Source: Alviniconcha marisindica
Taxonomy: Eukaryota; Mollusca; Gastropoda; Provannidae
Direction: 5' to 3'
DNA length: 64,000 nt
Assembly: GCA_018857735.1 (NCBI GenBank)
Contig: JABMCL010003006.1
Location: forward strand, 75,001-139,000
In this document: piece after piece, positions 1-10,894 of the stretch
How positions within the stretch are numbered: the stretch's first letter is position 1
Layout: every line of letters begins with the position of its first letter
Program-made: the position numbers and the translations under genes
Notes under the pieces: generated by a model
Seen by the model: only the letters and a program-made list of their open reading frames with translations
The model's database searches: none
What the model was told of the DNA's origin: nothing

Positions 1-196
1 TAATCAGTTTGACATAATTCAGTATAAGACGGTTTCTGCGAGTACCGCCAGGCCGGGGCGGCTGCTTGTCACTGAGTGTCAGCCGTGTTCCGAGCCGGCT
101 GCTGGACCACAAAGTCCTCGACTGAAGTTACTACCCAGCTGACTAAAAGACGGTCGACCGGCGCTGCGCGGGGTTAATTCAGTCATGGACCCGTAT

Positions 197-325
197 ATAC
201 ATATCCATCTATCTATCTATCTCAGTATCTATCTATCTCAGTATCTATCTATCAATCTATCTATCTATCTATCTATCTATCTATATATATATATACACAC
301 ATAGACACCATATATCTCAGTATCT

Positions 326-387
<62 letters not shown>

Positions 388-408
388 CATACATACACAC
401 ACACACCC

Positions 409-485
<77 letters not shown>
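197..485. repeat. Compound microsatellite (ATCT)n, (TA)n, (CA)n, (TA)n
   Basis: ATCT tetranucleotides run from about 201 to 281 and are followed by TA, CA/CCCCA and again TA dinucleotide runs. The repetitive open frames through it encode only IYIYI and VCVCV strings and are not genes. Confidence 0.95.
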
Positions 486-491
<6 letters not shown>

Positions 492-718
492 TAAAATCAA
501 AGAAAAAAACAAGTTGGCATAAAAGTTCCCAAATTTTCGCCGGGCTGACGCCTTCCAGGCTCGGCGGTTTATTCTTAACAACTGAACGCGGGTAAAAACA
601 TACAGTTCACACAACGATTCTAAAATATCAGGTGACTAAAGCTCGAAGAATAAAAAACAATGACTAAGACCGAACTAAGTGTTCACAAAGACTGAGTCAA
701 CTCGGCTTGTGAGTCGTA

Positions 719-737
719 CCCCCCCCCCCCCCCTCGA

Positions 738-770
<33 letters not shown>
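719..770. repeat. Poly-C tract followed by (TA)n
   Basis: A homopolymer of about 15 C residues is followed within about ten bases by a TA dinucleotide run. Homopolymers of this kind recur in the window and are likely points of assembly error. Confidence 0.9.
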
Positions 771-772
<2 letters not shown>

Positions 773-1650
773 CGGGTCCGCCATGCGTATACTGATACAT
801 CCATAGTTCGGCGGCATTTGCCAGAACCTTCAACCCGTCGCTGGGGTATAAACCCAAACAGTTCGTGGCCGCTCGGCCCGATCAACCGCCACTCGGATGC
901 GGAGGTGAGAATCTAGGCTGGCCTCAGTCTAGCCGGTTCAGTTCCACTCATGGACCTATAGTATCTACAGGTCCATGGCCGGGTTTCGCCACTAGTACTC
1001 GCCACTAGTACTCTGTAACTGCGTCAGTAAAAGTAAACACCGATACACGGTCAGTCCACAGAAACCAAAATTGAAGCTTATCATAAGCTGGAGTCCAGTC
1101 TTAGGCCGGACGACGGGCCCACGGGAGAATGGCGGGGCCGTCACTGAGTGGTGGGCCGGCTGGTGAGCGGCTATGGAGGGAGGGGGAGGGAGGAGGCGGC
1201 GGGCTAGGGGGACAGAGTCCACAGACATTGAATAATATGTCCAGTCTTACTGGGCATTCAGTCGCGTCAACGCCGGCTCAGTGACTGCCTTTTCCGTCAC
1301 TACCGGCGCGGCCCGGGCATGTTCCGGCACTAGACGAACAAGTCAGTAAGTGACCTGAATAACGGGTGTGCTAACATCTGGGAAGGGGATGGGGGCGGAG
1401 GTAGAGACACTGGGGGTCGGGCCGGTGTATCACTGATGTATACTATTGTCGGAACGGATTCAGGGTCAGTCCGGCTATGCCCATCACGGTAACTCGACGT
1501 GACTGACTCAGTGGTAGCGGTGTAATCCAACGGTGTTAACATCTGCCGGCTCCACTGTTGGACCGTACCATTAAAATGTGAGTAAAAACCAGCCCAAAAG
1601 GCTCGGTATTATTTTAAAAGACCATCTATGTATTTAGATATACAAATGTA

Positions 1651-2436
1651 CACTGATGGAATGACAACAGAGCAGGGGCAGTCAGAGTTCAAAGGTCATA
1701 GGGCCAGGCTCGGGCACTGTCGATTCCCTCCCTTAGCACGAAGGGGAGTAACTTGATGTGATTGTGCGACACAAGGTTCAACTTCAACCCGCTGGCATTG
1801 AAACTTGTATAAAAGGTAGTAGGTTAATGGTTTGGTTAAAAAAATAATTTAAAAATCAGTTATGCCACTGAAAAGTGCACATATAAAACGTGGCATCCAT
1901 ATACACGTGTCTGTCAATGTCGTGGCGGCAGTTTAGAGTAAACTTAAGTGAGATGATGCAAACTGTGCCATTGTTTTTAAACGGCTAGATAGATTCTTTT
2001 GCCCAGGTTTGTAGTCCGTCGATTTGAGATTCAGCGCTGATGTATTGTGGTTTTGAAAATCTCTGGTATTTTCGCGAGACAAACTGTCTCCGTCTGTCTG
2101 TCTGTCTAACACACACTCGCACCCGCCGCAGGAAGAGTGACAAAATAAGGAAAATAGTAGGATGCTATTACTTCAGAGTCCCAGCACAGAATGCTAGTTA
2201 TACAGTTGTATAATTGTTGCTGAAGGTAAACAAGGGTCAGGGGATTTCCAGGTTCTCGAGCCCTTTTGATTTAATTATCTTCAGCATGTCCTGATTTGTC
2301 CCACGTTTTTTTTCTTCGTTTTTTCTTTCCCCTTTTTGCAGATGTATGACAGTATGTAAATTATATGTTAATACCTTTTTATTTTGTCCATTCACAGACA
2401 CACAGTGATTGGTGAAACCAAGCCTAAAGTGGAACA
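1651..2436. other. Upstream region and putative 5' UTR of the RDH13-like gene
   Basis: No coding exon is recognisable here. A pyrimidine-rich tract ending ttcacag at 2398 could be the acceptor of a 5' UTR exon that continues into the start codon at 2437. A TCTG microsatellite lies near 2090-2105. No TATA box or core promoter could be assigned with confidence. Confidence 0.4.
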
Positions 2437-2507
2437 ATGGTTCTTCCTGGATACGTTGTTCCTCTCAGCATCCTTGGGACAGCTGCGGGCAGCATTGTTC
2501 TCCTCAA
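2437..2507 (+). CDS. RDH13-like: RDH13-like exon 1
   Basis: Encodes the start methionine and the hydrophobic anchor ([11 protein letters not shown]...). It ends in phase 2 at a gtcagt donor. The next exon completes the codon to Lys, giving LLKDY as in RDH13. Confidence 0.85.
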
Positions 2508-3537
2508 GTCAGTTCAGCTTGAATAATAATTATATACATATATATACACTTAAATGTTTACCCTCTTACTCGTTACAGTCTCCTTTTCAATCTTATAATT
2601 ATTAAATATCTACCCTCTTACTAGTTACACTTACAGTCTCTTTTTCTTCGGTTCAGTTGAGTTGCTTAATGTCCTCGGATGTCGGCTGACATCTTAGGGT
2701 TAAGCTAAGACCAATGCAGAAGCATGGTTCAATATTGCTTTACGTCCAAGGAAACCATAAGGCTCCTTATGACGGACAGCCCAGGATGGCCACCTCGACT
2801 CTCACACAGCTCCTGAACTTTGACTCTTTTTCTTCCTCTTAATCTGCTGTTTTCCATGACTCCCACTTCCAGTATTTAATTATATGGTGTATGCGTTGTG
2901 AATATTTGTTTAAAAGAATGTTTTGTTGCAACTCAACCCATACTAGTAAAGGGCACTAATAAAGTTTTATATACAACACAGTAGGGTTTTGTTATGCAGT
3001 GGTCAAATATATCTGGAAATGCAAGTTTTAAATTAAGATTGCCTGCTGTTTTTGTATGCACTATGCCTCTTAATCTTATTCAGTAACTCCTACGCTTAGA
3101 TTACAGCCACTGTCTTAGTGTTTGGCATAAAATTAAAATAGGCTACAAGCATTAACTTTCATTATTATTATGGTCTATTTACAATCTAGTAAAGTCATAT
3201 TGTTTTCAGACTGTTCCAAAAATCAACACTCCCAGAGTGGTCTTTAGGGGTGGGTTGTCTTTGATCGGCAGTTCATTTAACATGGAACTGGAACCAGAAA
3301 TATGAACAGAAAAGTTTACTACAGTGTGGCTGTAACTCTTTCCCTGACAAAGCAGCTGTACAGCTGGTGCTCCTTGCAAGAACAGGATCAAAGAGGGGTT
3401 GAGTAAAAATTTAAATGCATTGCAAACATCTACACGAGAATGCATGAAACTGAAAGGTTGAGTAGAAATTAAAATACATCATAAACATCTACACAAGAAT
3501 GCATGAAATTGAAAAGTGGGATTTTCGAGGACACCAC

Positions 3538-3581
<44 letters not shown>

Positions 3582-3733
3582 TCAAAATATATATATATAA
3601 TTAAAATGCATTGCAAATATCTACACGAGAATGCATGAAACTGAAAGGTTGAGTAGAAATTAAAATACATCATAAACATCTACACAAGAATGCATGAAAT
3701 TGAAAAGTGGGATTTTCGAGGACACCACATTAA

Positions 3734-3772
<39 letters not shown>

Positions 3773-6746
3773 GGGTGTCTCAAAATAAATGGAACCCATT
3801 AACATAATAATAATTTATTACTCAGACAAGATACTCCCCCAAAAGATTACATTTCCTGGAAGCTGATACGACGACAGTTAAACAAACTGAAGATTTGAGG
3901 TCAGCTCAAAGGATATATATTATGTAATCTTTATGCGAGTTTCTTGTCTGAGTAATAAATTATTATCATGCTAATGGGTTCCATCTGTTTTGAGACACCC
4001 TGTATATAGATCTTATATATATATATATCCTACAGGCAAACTAGGTACACTTTGCACCTAGAGGCTGTGGCAGCATCTGAAGGGCAGGGAACAGGGTGAT
4101 TTCATGTGAGGCATTCCCTTTACCATCATACCATGAGTTCTGCTGAGTGCAGAGACATGTGACCTTGCTGTATATATATATGTCACTGCCTGGCTTTCAG
4201 TTTAGCTTTCAGTTTGACATTATTTGAAGTATGCTTAAGTTGATTCAGAACAAATTATTATTCATCCAATTGCGAAACAATCCATTCCATAAAAAAAGTT
4301 CACTCAGAATACATACATGTCTATGTTTATGTACAGTGCAGAAACAGGATGTCATCGATGGTGCAGGAAGTGATGTAACTACCTTTGATGGTACTGCAAT
4401 GACCTTCATGCAGTCAATAACCTCAGGGGTAATTTGGTTGCAGGGACTACATGTCAGGGGGGAGATTCTCAGGCAAGGAGCGGATTCTTGGCAAAACAGT
4501 CATAGTGACAGGTGCCAACACTGGCATCGGCAAGGAAACTGCTAAAGAACTGGCTCGTAGAGGTAACGTACCAATTGAAACCGCTCTTTCTGAAACCTGT
4601 TAATGTTTTAACATTCCCCAGCTGAACATCCTGGGCGTCACTGGGTATCTGCAGTCGTACACTTACAAATCGTCAAATGCATCTCATAAGGTGAGAGGAT
4701 TGTGCGTGGGCAGCCACACAGCGTGTTCAGAGGATTTATTTCCATTTTATTTATGGAAGGGAGATGCTGTTATGCAAAGAGCTTATCGTGGCTGAAGATA
4801 TTTCCCACATAACTACATATGCAGCACATAACAATATTTTAATGTAACCTTAAGCAAACAGAATAAAAGATACAGGAAAAGAAAAGAAAAAAGAAAAAAA
4901 ATGCTACCCAAAATCCTCCTGGTGTGACATAAAAAGAGGCATTTGTGTTTGTTGAGAGCTTACACTGTGAAGACACTTCAGGCATTTTGAGAGCTGTCAC
5001 CCTGCCTACGTCGAGAACTTGAGTTTGAGGAATAAAAATAAAAAAGGTCTCTGTAAAAACAAAACCACTTAAGTTTTTTCTTTTCTTCTGAACTGCAATC
5101 CACTTATCTTGTGATATTATTATATATATACACATCAAAAGCACTTTTTATAGTGCTGTAGTTTAAATGTTTGTGCCAAAATATCCAGCAGGCATGGGAG
5201 GCTGTTGTGCCAGAGCATGAACTTTGGGAATTGGTTACTTAATGTGGATCTGATGAAATGGGTACTAAAACTACATTGTATTTAAGTAATGCCAGAGCAT
5301 GAACTTTGGGAATTGGTTACTTAATGTGGATCTGATGAAATGGGTCCTAAAACTACATTGTATTTAAGTAATGCCAGAGCATGAACTTTGGGAATTGGTT
5401 ACTTAATGTGGATCTGATGAAATGGGTACTAACTACATTGTATTTAAGTAATGCCAGAGCATGAACTTTGGGAATTGGTTACTTAATGTGGATCTGATGA
5501 AATGTGTACTAACTACATTGTATTTAAGTAATGCTGAAGAGAAGGGGAAAGGGGTCGGGGGGGGGGGGGGGGGGGGGCAATGCTGATTTAAGTAAGTAAA
5601 CATGGTGCTTTATGTCCACAGAAACTGTAATGCTTATGGGGGGGAGGGGGGAAACAATACTGACTTATCTGACAGGGCTCTGTTGGAATTGTACTGTTGG
5701 TCATGTTGTTTTGCTCACTTATGGTCAAAGTGGAGTTCAGTAAAAGCAGAAAAACTACTTCATTTGGTTTGTTCTAATGTTCTTTTGAGTGATACCCAAC
5801 ATCACTCAGTCACTGTCCATATTTTACATGCTAACAAATTGGAAGTTTAAAAAATAGCGAAGTCTGCAACCCTTTTTATGCAGCATGATGATCATATCAG
5901 GGGAAAGAACCCACCCGACAGCGAATGTGTCATGAAAGAACTGATACAACAGGAACATTACAAAGCAGGGTCCATATATTTGAAATCAGTCTTGCTTCAT
6001 TACTTTGAGGCAATTCTAGCTAATTATTAAACATAGGTCAGGTCAGTCCTAGACGGTATCCAAACACACAGGGAAGCCCATGTATAGTCCACACCACCTC
6101 TGAGAAACTTTTCCAGTGTCATTCCTTTGATACAGTTCCAGTATGCTTTATGATCTGCATTCCGTGGGATCCATAATTATCTGTTGTGTTAAATGGTGTT
6201 CATGTATTATTGAATATGATGCTTTGGCATTCTGCAGGTGGCCGAGTGATTTTGGCATGCCGAGATTTAGAGAGAGCGGAGCAAGCCAGGGCAGAGATTG
6301 TGTTGGAAACAGCGAACCGAAATGTGGTTGTGAAGCTTCTGGATCTAGCTTCTCTTGGATCTATACGTGCTTTTGCGAAAGATATCAATGCTTGTAAGAC
6401 CCTACCCTTTTCTTTTTTGTTGTTGTTAATAATTGTCAGTGCCAGTAGCACTTGCCCTCTTTTGTAAAAGTTTTTTTTTTTTTAAATCACTTTATTAGTA
6501 CCTGTAAGATTCATTTTCTTTCATAATTCTTACTGTATAGTAAGTATGGATAACCTTTGCTGTGTTCCAATTTTCACACTGAGTTCACTGAATATTTGAA
6601 TGAGTGAATAAAAATTTACATGTGGCACATACAAATTTCATCACAAAAATGTGTATTTACAACGCCAGAGACATTCACACCAGTAAAGTACACAAGAACC
6701 CACCACCCCACCTATGAATGTACAATTATACATAGTAGTCGGCTGT

Positions 6747-6791
<45 letters not shown>

Positions 6792-8982
6792 GAAATGAAA
6801 AAAAGAAACAATCCGTCTTGAAAAGCTGTGCATATTTTGTATTGTCCTACTGAAATAAGCATTCTTTTTAACCTGTTGTGTATCTTGTTCTGCTCATTTA
6901 CTATTGTTTTTGTGTGTGCGAGTGTTGTTGTTTTGTTTTTAACTCTCCTTCGATTTCTTTCACATAGCTGGCAATTCACAGTCATGAAGTACCCCATTCC
7001 ATGATCAGTTTGTTGTTTGCATTCACTCTCATCCCCCCCCCTTTTTTTGTGATCTCTAATATCCTCGAAAGGCACTCTCATCATCATAATTATAATAAAA
7101 AGATATTCTGCCAGGAGAATATACTTCAAATGTACTTCATGATCTCCACCAAAGGCACTCTCATCATCATAATAAAAAGATATTCTGCCAGGAGAATATA
7201 CTTCAAATGTACTTCATGATCTCGGATCTCCTCCAAAGGCACTCTCATCATCATAATAAAAAGATATTCTGCCAGGAGAATATACTTCAAATGTACTTCA
7301 TGATCTCGGATCTCCACCAAAGGCACTCTCATCATCATAATAAAAAGAAATTATGCCAGGAGAATATACTTCAAATGTACTTCTCCACCAAAGGCACTCT
7401 CATCATCATAATAAAAACATATTCTGCTGGGAGAATATACTTCAAATGTACTTTACATTCTCTCGTCTCCACCAAAGGTACTCTCACTCTCGAATAATCT
7501 GCTGGAATGAAATATTTCAAATGTACTTCATGGTCTCAAATCTCAACCAAAGGCATTCTCGTTGTTGTACTTTCTGTGAGAAGGGAATATTCAAGCAGAC
7601 TTCATGGTCTCAAATCTCGACCAAAGGCATTCTCGTTGTTGTACTTTCTGTGAGAAGGGAATATTCAAGCAGACTTCATGGTCTCAAATCTCGACCAAAG
7701 GCATTCTCGTTGTTGTACTTTCTGTGAGAAGGGAATATTCAAGCAGACTTCATGGTCTCAAATCTCGACCAAAAGCATTCTCGTTGTTGTACTTTCTGTG
7801 AGAAGGGAATATTCAAGCAGACTTCATGGTCTCAAATCTCAACCAAAGGCATTCTCGTTGTTGTACTTTCTGTGAGAAGGGAATATTCAAGCAGACTTCA
7901 TGGTCTCAAATCTCGACCAAAGGCATTCTCGTTGTTGTACTTTCTGTGAGAAGGGAATATTCAAGCAGACTTCATGGTCTCAAATCTCGACCAAAGGCAT
8001 TCTCGTTGTTGTACTTTCTGTGAGAAGGGAATATTCAAGCAGACTTCATGGTCTCAAATCTCGACCAAAGGCATTCTCGTTGTTGTACTTTCTGTGAGAA
8101 GGGAATATTCAAGCAGACTTCATGGTCTCAAATCTCGACCAAAGGCATTCTCGTTGTTGTACTTTCTGTGAGAAGGGAATATTCAAGCAGACTTCATGGT
8201 CTCAAATCTCAACCAAAGGCATTCTCGTTGTTGTACTTTCTGTGAGAAGGGAATATCCACACAGACTTCATGGTCTCAAATCTCCACCAAAGACATTCTC
8301 ACTACACAATGTGCCAGAAGGGAATACATTATACAGAATACACAATCATATGCTGATGTCAGAGCTCGTCTTTCATTTCTTCTTTTGGTTCTTCTGTGCT
8401 GTGAACATTTGCATAGATTTATTGTTTACTTCTCTGGTAGTGGGGGGGGGGGGGGGGGGGTGACAACAAACAACACATTTGGAGATGATTTCTACATTTG
8501 GAGACGATTTCTATGTTAACTGCATTTTGTTATTATTGACTTTGCTTTCGTTTCCAGCGGAGCCCCATGTTGAAATCCTCATCAACAATGCTGGGATCAT
8601 GCGCTGTCCCAAAATGTTGACTGAAGATGGTTTTGAGATGCAGCTGGGTGTGAACCATTTAGGTAAGCACAGTTTCCTTAGATGTATTGAAACCTCCCAT
8701 ATTGGTGAAATAAGCACTGATGCTATTGTTCTCCCTCTTATGTTTTAACTGTTCTATTCTGCCTTTATGGTTCATGTTCAAACTGTGGGTCTGTATAAAC
8801 AAGATGTACATGTGCTTTGGGCCCACATTACTTGGGTGTAAGCACCTTACAAATACTCTTTTACACGACATTTACTCTGCTAAATGTCACCTGCATTGTA
8901 ATAGTACCCTGTTGTAACAAGCTCCACATTTAGACCACTCAACCCAAGGAACCATATTTCATACTCCCAGGTTTCTGATCAA

Positions 8983-9055
<73 letters not shown>

Positions 9056-10884
9056 TACTTATGGCCACATTTGATATCACATGGCACTGGGTATAATTTT
9101 CAGAGGGGAGAGGGATGGGGGTGCATTTTGTCTTTGCTTGTGAAGGCTTGCTTAATATGTTGCTCCATTTTCTTTTATCATAACCTCATGTTATTACAGG
9201 TGATTTTCAGTTGACACTGTTGTTACCGACAGTAACTGAGTAAGACAGAAATTAAACTGTTTTATTTTAGACCCCTACAGGTTATTTTCTGTTGACACTG
9301 CTGTTACTGACAGTAAAACAGAAATGTAACTGTTTCATTGTACACCCCTACAGGTCATTTTCTGTTGACACTGCTGTTACTGACAGTAAAACAGAAATTA
9401 AACTGTTTCATTGTACACCCCTACAGGTCATTTTCTGTTGACCATGCTGTTGCTGGACAAGCTGAAGTCATCGGCACCAAGTCGCATCATTAATGTTTCC
9501 AGCCTTGCCCACACACGAGGCGTCATCAACTTTGATGACCTTAACAGTTCCAAATCCTATGACCCAGCATCAGCGTACGCACAGAGCAAACTTGCCAACA
9601 TTCTGTTTACTCGTGAGCTGGCAAAAAGACTTGAAGGTATGTCACAAAAGTTAGTTTTTTCGTGGTCATTTTTGTTTTGTCTTTTGCCTTTTGTTGTTTT
9701 TAAAAATTCCTGCAGGGTTTTACAAAACCAGCCATGGTGTTGTGGTTGTAGAGGCAGCAGCCTATTAAAATAATATTTTCCATTATGTATTTTTGATTTT
9801 GAATGCAAGTTCTTGTCATGCTTCAAGGTACCCCCATGTAGTTTGACAATTAGCCTTTCAGAATATTTTGGAGTAAATGCCAAGCTAGCTGTTTGCATGA
9901 ATAGTTAGAACCTGGCCTCACAATTTCATCTTGTGTCCACAGACACAAGTGTAACAGTGAACGCTTTACACCCTGGTGTGGTCAACACTGAACTGGGGCG
10001 ACACATGGCCATCAGCAAGTCATACGTGTCCAGCTTTTTCTTGGCCCCACTGAAATGGCTGCTCTTAAAATCACCCATTCAGGGTGCCCAGACCTCGCTC
10101 TACTGTGCTCTTGACACCAAGTTGGAGGGGGTCACCGGCAAGTACTTCAGGTGAGGGTTGCTCTTCTTCAGTTACTTCCCGTCTTGTGTTTAGTTTATTA
10201 TTAACAGTTCATTATTTAAAATGTGCTAATCAGAACAGAAGCTGTCATTGCTTGTAGTACCTTCACCCCACCCCCCACCCCTATCCCCCTACCCCCACCT
10301 GCTCCTTTGTCATTAACACTGGCAGCAGTTTATTATAGTACACGTAACGTCACTGCACTGCCATGTGCTGCAAGCAGAATGTGGCTCAGTTGTAGGACGG
10401 GAGCAAAACCAGTTTTAAGTGGTTAGAAAATGAGCTTCCAAAAGAAGATTTGCTGACTGAAGTTTTGTTCATGAAACTTCCATCTACTTTATCCAAGGAG
10501 CAGGTACACACCATAATAAATGGAAATAAGATACAGTCATTTGAATATTAGACCAGTTTTTTTATTGATATATTTTTTTTGCATTTCCTGTCATGGTATT
10601 GTTTACCAGAATATGATTACATTTCAGGAAGAAAGAAAAAAACAACAGCAAGATATGTTATAAATGCATTTGACTCTTCCATTGCCAACCAGTCAGTAAT
10701 GTGCTACAAGTGTGTTGTTTACTTCTGTGTTGCTGCACCAGTCAGCAGTGTGCTAACTACAGAGGGTGGTGTGTTTCTGTGCTCCAGTGACTGCAAGGAG
10801 AAGGAAGTGGCAGAGCAAGCCAAGGATGATGATGCAGCCAAGCGCTTGTGGGCCATCAGTGAAAAATGGACAAGACTGACTTGA
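2437..10884 (+). CDS. RDH13-like: Retinol dehydrogenase 13-like short-chain dehydrogenase (seven exons)
   Basis: Joining seven exons with GT-AG borders and consistent phases gives one open frame of 321 residues, close to the roughly 331 of vertebrate RDH13. Seen in the translation: a hydrophobic N-terminus (about residues 5-23) resembling the RDH13 membrane anchor; the dinucleotide motif TGANTGIG at 46-53; NNAG at 125-128; the active-site serine region NVSS at 173-176; the catalytic YAQSK pair Tyr201/Lys205; and a C-terminal tail with the RRLW-like motif KRLW. Family knowledge: RDH11-14-type SDRs reduce all-trans-retinal with NADPH, and RDH13 is associated with mitochondrial membranes. The start at 2437 has A at -3 and G at +4. 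All key residues are present and no frameshift is seen. RDH11/12/14-like paralogy is the alternative, but the N- and C-terminal matches favour RDH13. Confidence 0.93.
2650..2823 (-). mobile_element. SINE-like retroposon, copy 1 (minus orientation)
   Basis: About 174 bp matching, in reverse complement, the copies at 28540, 48589 and 54854. It is flanked by a 12-bp direct repeat ctctttttcttc at 2638-2649 and 2824-2835, which is a target-site duplication. It lies in intron 1 of the RDH13-like gene. No tRNA-type A/B boxes are obvious. Confidence 0.85.
3418..3770. repeat. Duplicated segment of about 125 bp, each followed by (TA)n
   Basis: The block from about 3418 to 3540 recurs almost identically from about 3605 to 3732. 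Both copies carry ctacacgagaatgcatgaaa and end at gaggacaccacatta, then run into TA dinucleotides. It is a simple recent tandem duplication within intron 1. Confidence 0.9.
3771..4002. mobile_element. MITE-like element with about 65-bp terminal inverted repeats
   Basis: The left end begins cagggtgtctcaaaa and the right end is its inverse, ttttgagacaccctg. The inverted similarity extends through a TTATTACTCAGACAAGA segment to about 65 bp on each side, leaving a loop of about 100 bp. The ends resemble Tc1/mariner-type termini. A TA follows on the right, but a CA microsatellite on the left obscures the target duplication. No coding capacity is present. Confidence 0.85.
4444..4562 (+). CDS. RDH13-like: RDH13-like exon 2
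   Basis: Begins after the acceptor ttgcag and ends in phase 1 at gtaacg. It encodes the nucleotide-binding strand and the TGANTGIG glycine motif of the Rossmann fold. Confidence 0.95.
5208..5533. repeat. Minisatellite, 80-82 bp unit, four copies
   Basis: Copies begin near 5208, 5290, 5372 and 5452 with tgccagagcatgaactttgg and end tgtatttaagta. The last two copies lack two A residues. Sequence identity is very high, so the expansion is recent. Confidence 0.95.
5557..5577. repeat. Poly-G tract (21 bases)
   Basis: An uninterrupted run of G in intron 2, directly after another G-rich stretch. It is a likely site of length polymorphism or sequencing error. Confidence 0.9.
6238..6393 (+). CDS. 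RDH13-like: RDH13-like exon 3
   Basis: Follows ttctgcag and ends in phase 1 at gtaaga. It encodes [14 protein letters not shown], where the Arg after the glycine turn is typical of NADP(H)-preferring members, and the LDLASL strand. Confidence 0.95.
6751..6788. repeat. (TA)n microsatellite
   Basis: An uninterrupted AT dinucleotide run in intron 3. Confidence 0.95.
7051..7500. repeat. Irregular minisatellite, 71-84 bp unit
   Basis: The motif aaaggcactctcatcatcat recurs at 7068, 7151, 7235, 7319 and 7390, with a diverged copy at 7474. The shared remainder includes gccaggagaatatacttcaa. Unit lengths vary by internal deletion. It appears ancestral to the homogeneous array that follows, because both share the caccaaaggca and ttcaaatgtacttcatg(g/a)tctc blocks. 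Confidence 0.9.
7501..8295. repeat. Homogeneous minisatellite, exact 74-bp unit, about ten copies
   Basis: The motif aaaggcattctcgttgttgt recurs at 7549, 7623, 7697, 7771, 7845, 7919, 7993, 8067, 8141 and 8215, always 74 bp apart. Only scattered single-base differences occur. The many overlapping 65-residue open frames starting every 74 bp are artefacts of this array. Confidence 0.97.
8442..8460. repeat. Poly-G tract (19 bases)
   Basis: An uninterrupted G run about 100 bp upstream of exon 4 of the RDH13-like gene. Confidence 0.9.
8558..8662 (+). CDS. RDH13-like: RDH13-like exon 4
   Basis: Follows tttccag and ends in phase 1 at gtaagc. It encodes LINNAGIM, the SDR structural motif, and the GVNHLG segment with the conserved Asn. 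Confidence 0.95.
8663..9198 (+). other. RDH13-like intron 4, 5' part with (TA)n
   Basis: AT-rich intron sequence with a TA run at about 8990-9051. No coding signal is seen. Confidence 0.7.
9190..9426 (+). repeat. Tandem decoy splice acceptors before RDH13-like exon 5
   Basis: Three imperfect 73-81 bp units precede the true exon 5 border. Each contains an acceptor ending (t/c)tacag or ttacag followed by g(g/t)(t/c)attttc and gttgaca, the first bases of exon 5. Cut points would be after 9199, 9280 and 9353, against the real site after 9426. After about 30 bases each copy diverges from the exon into cagtaa. Confidence 0.9.
9427..9636 (+). CDS. RDH13-like: RDH13-like exon 5 (active-site exon)
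   Basis: Follows ctacag and ends in phase 1 at gtatgt. It encodes the NVSSLAH serine region and the YAQSKLAN catalytic Tyr/Lys. Its 5' border is preceded by three tandem decoy copies of the same acceptor, cutting after 9199, 9280 and 9353. The fourth is chosen because only it continues into intact coding sequence. Confidence 0.95.
9637..9942 (+). other. RDH13-like intron 5
   Basis: Short intron of ordinary AT-rich sequence; nothing else recognised. Confidence 0.8.
9943..10150 (+). CDS. RDH13-like: RDH13-like exon 6
   Basis: Follows gtccacag and ends in phase 2 at gtgagg. It encodes [15 protein letters not shown], the post-active-site PG motif, and a hydrophobic segment with the [13 protein letters not shown] block typical of RDH11-14. 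Confidence 0.95.
10151..10787 (+). other. RDH13-like intron 6
   Basis: Contains a C/A-rich low-complexity stretch at about 10265-10310 and otherwise no identifiable element. An open frame runs through its last 200 bp into exon 7 but has no family similarity. Confidence 0.75.
10788..10884 (+). CDS. RDH13-like: RDH13-like exon 7 with stop codon
   Basis: Follows gtgctccag; the first T completes Ser. It encodes a charged C-terminus ([16 protein letters not shown], then KRLW) ending in TGA at 10882-10884. The continuous open frame extending upstream of 10788 is intronic read-through. Confidence 0.92.
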
Positions 10885-10894
10885 TTGCCCTTTA

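Larger units (their letters stand above)
1..1650. other. GC- and CpG-rich upstream segment, no gene recognised
   Basis: This stretch is visibly richer in GC and CpG than the rest of the window, apart from embedded TA, GATA and CA microsatellites. Short open frames exist on the minus strand but none resembles a known protein or shows convincing splice-flanked exons. A small stem is visible at about 949-977, where catggacct is followed after a short loop by aggtccatg. It could be a promoter-associated CpG-rich region for the downstream gene or for a gene outside the window; that is inference only. Confidence 0.4.
4563..6237 (+). other. RDH13-like intron 2
   Basis: The intron contains the 82-bp tandem repeat and a poly-G tract, listed separately. 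The remainder is AT-rich unique-looking DNA with no exon or second gene that could be supported. Confidence 0.7.

Noticed and set aside
324..885. Minus-strand frames near the window start
   Set aside because: They consist largely of microsatellite translation (IYIYI) and have no family resemblance.
7501..8295. Possible CRISPR-like regular array
   Set aside because: There are no unique spacers between repeats; the whole 74-bp unit repeats, and the context is an animal intron.
7604..8463. Series of overlapping 65-residue open frames starting every 74 bp
   Set aside because: They are produced by a 74-bp tandem repeat inside an intron; frames persist because three units equal 222 bp. No coding evidence.
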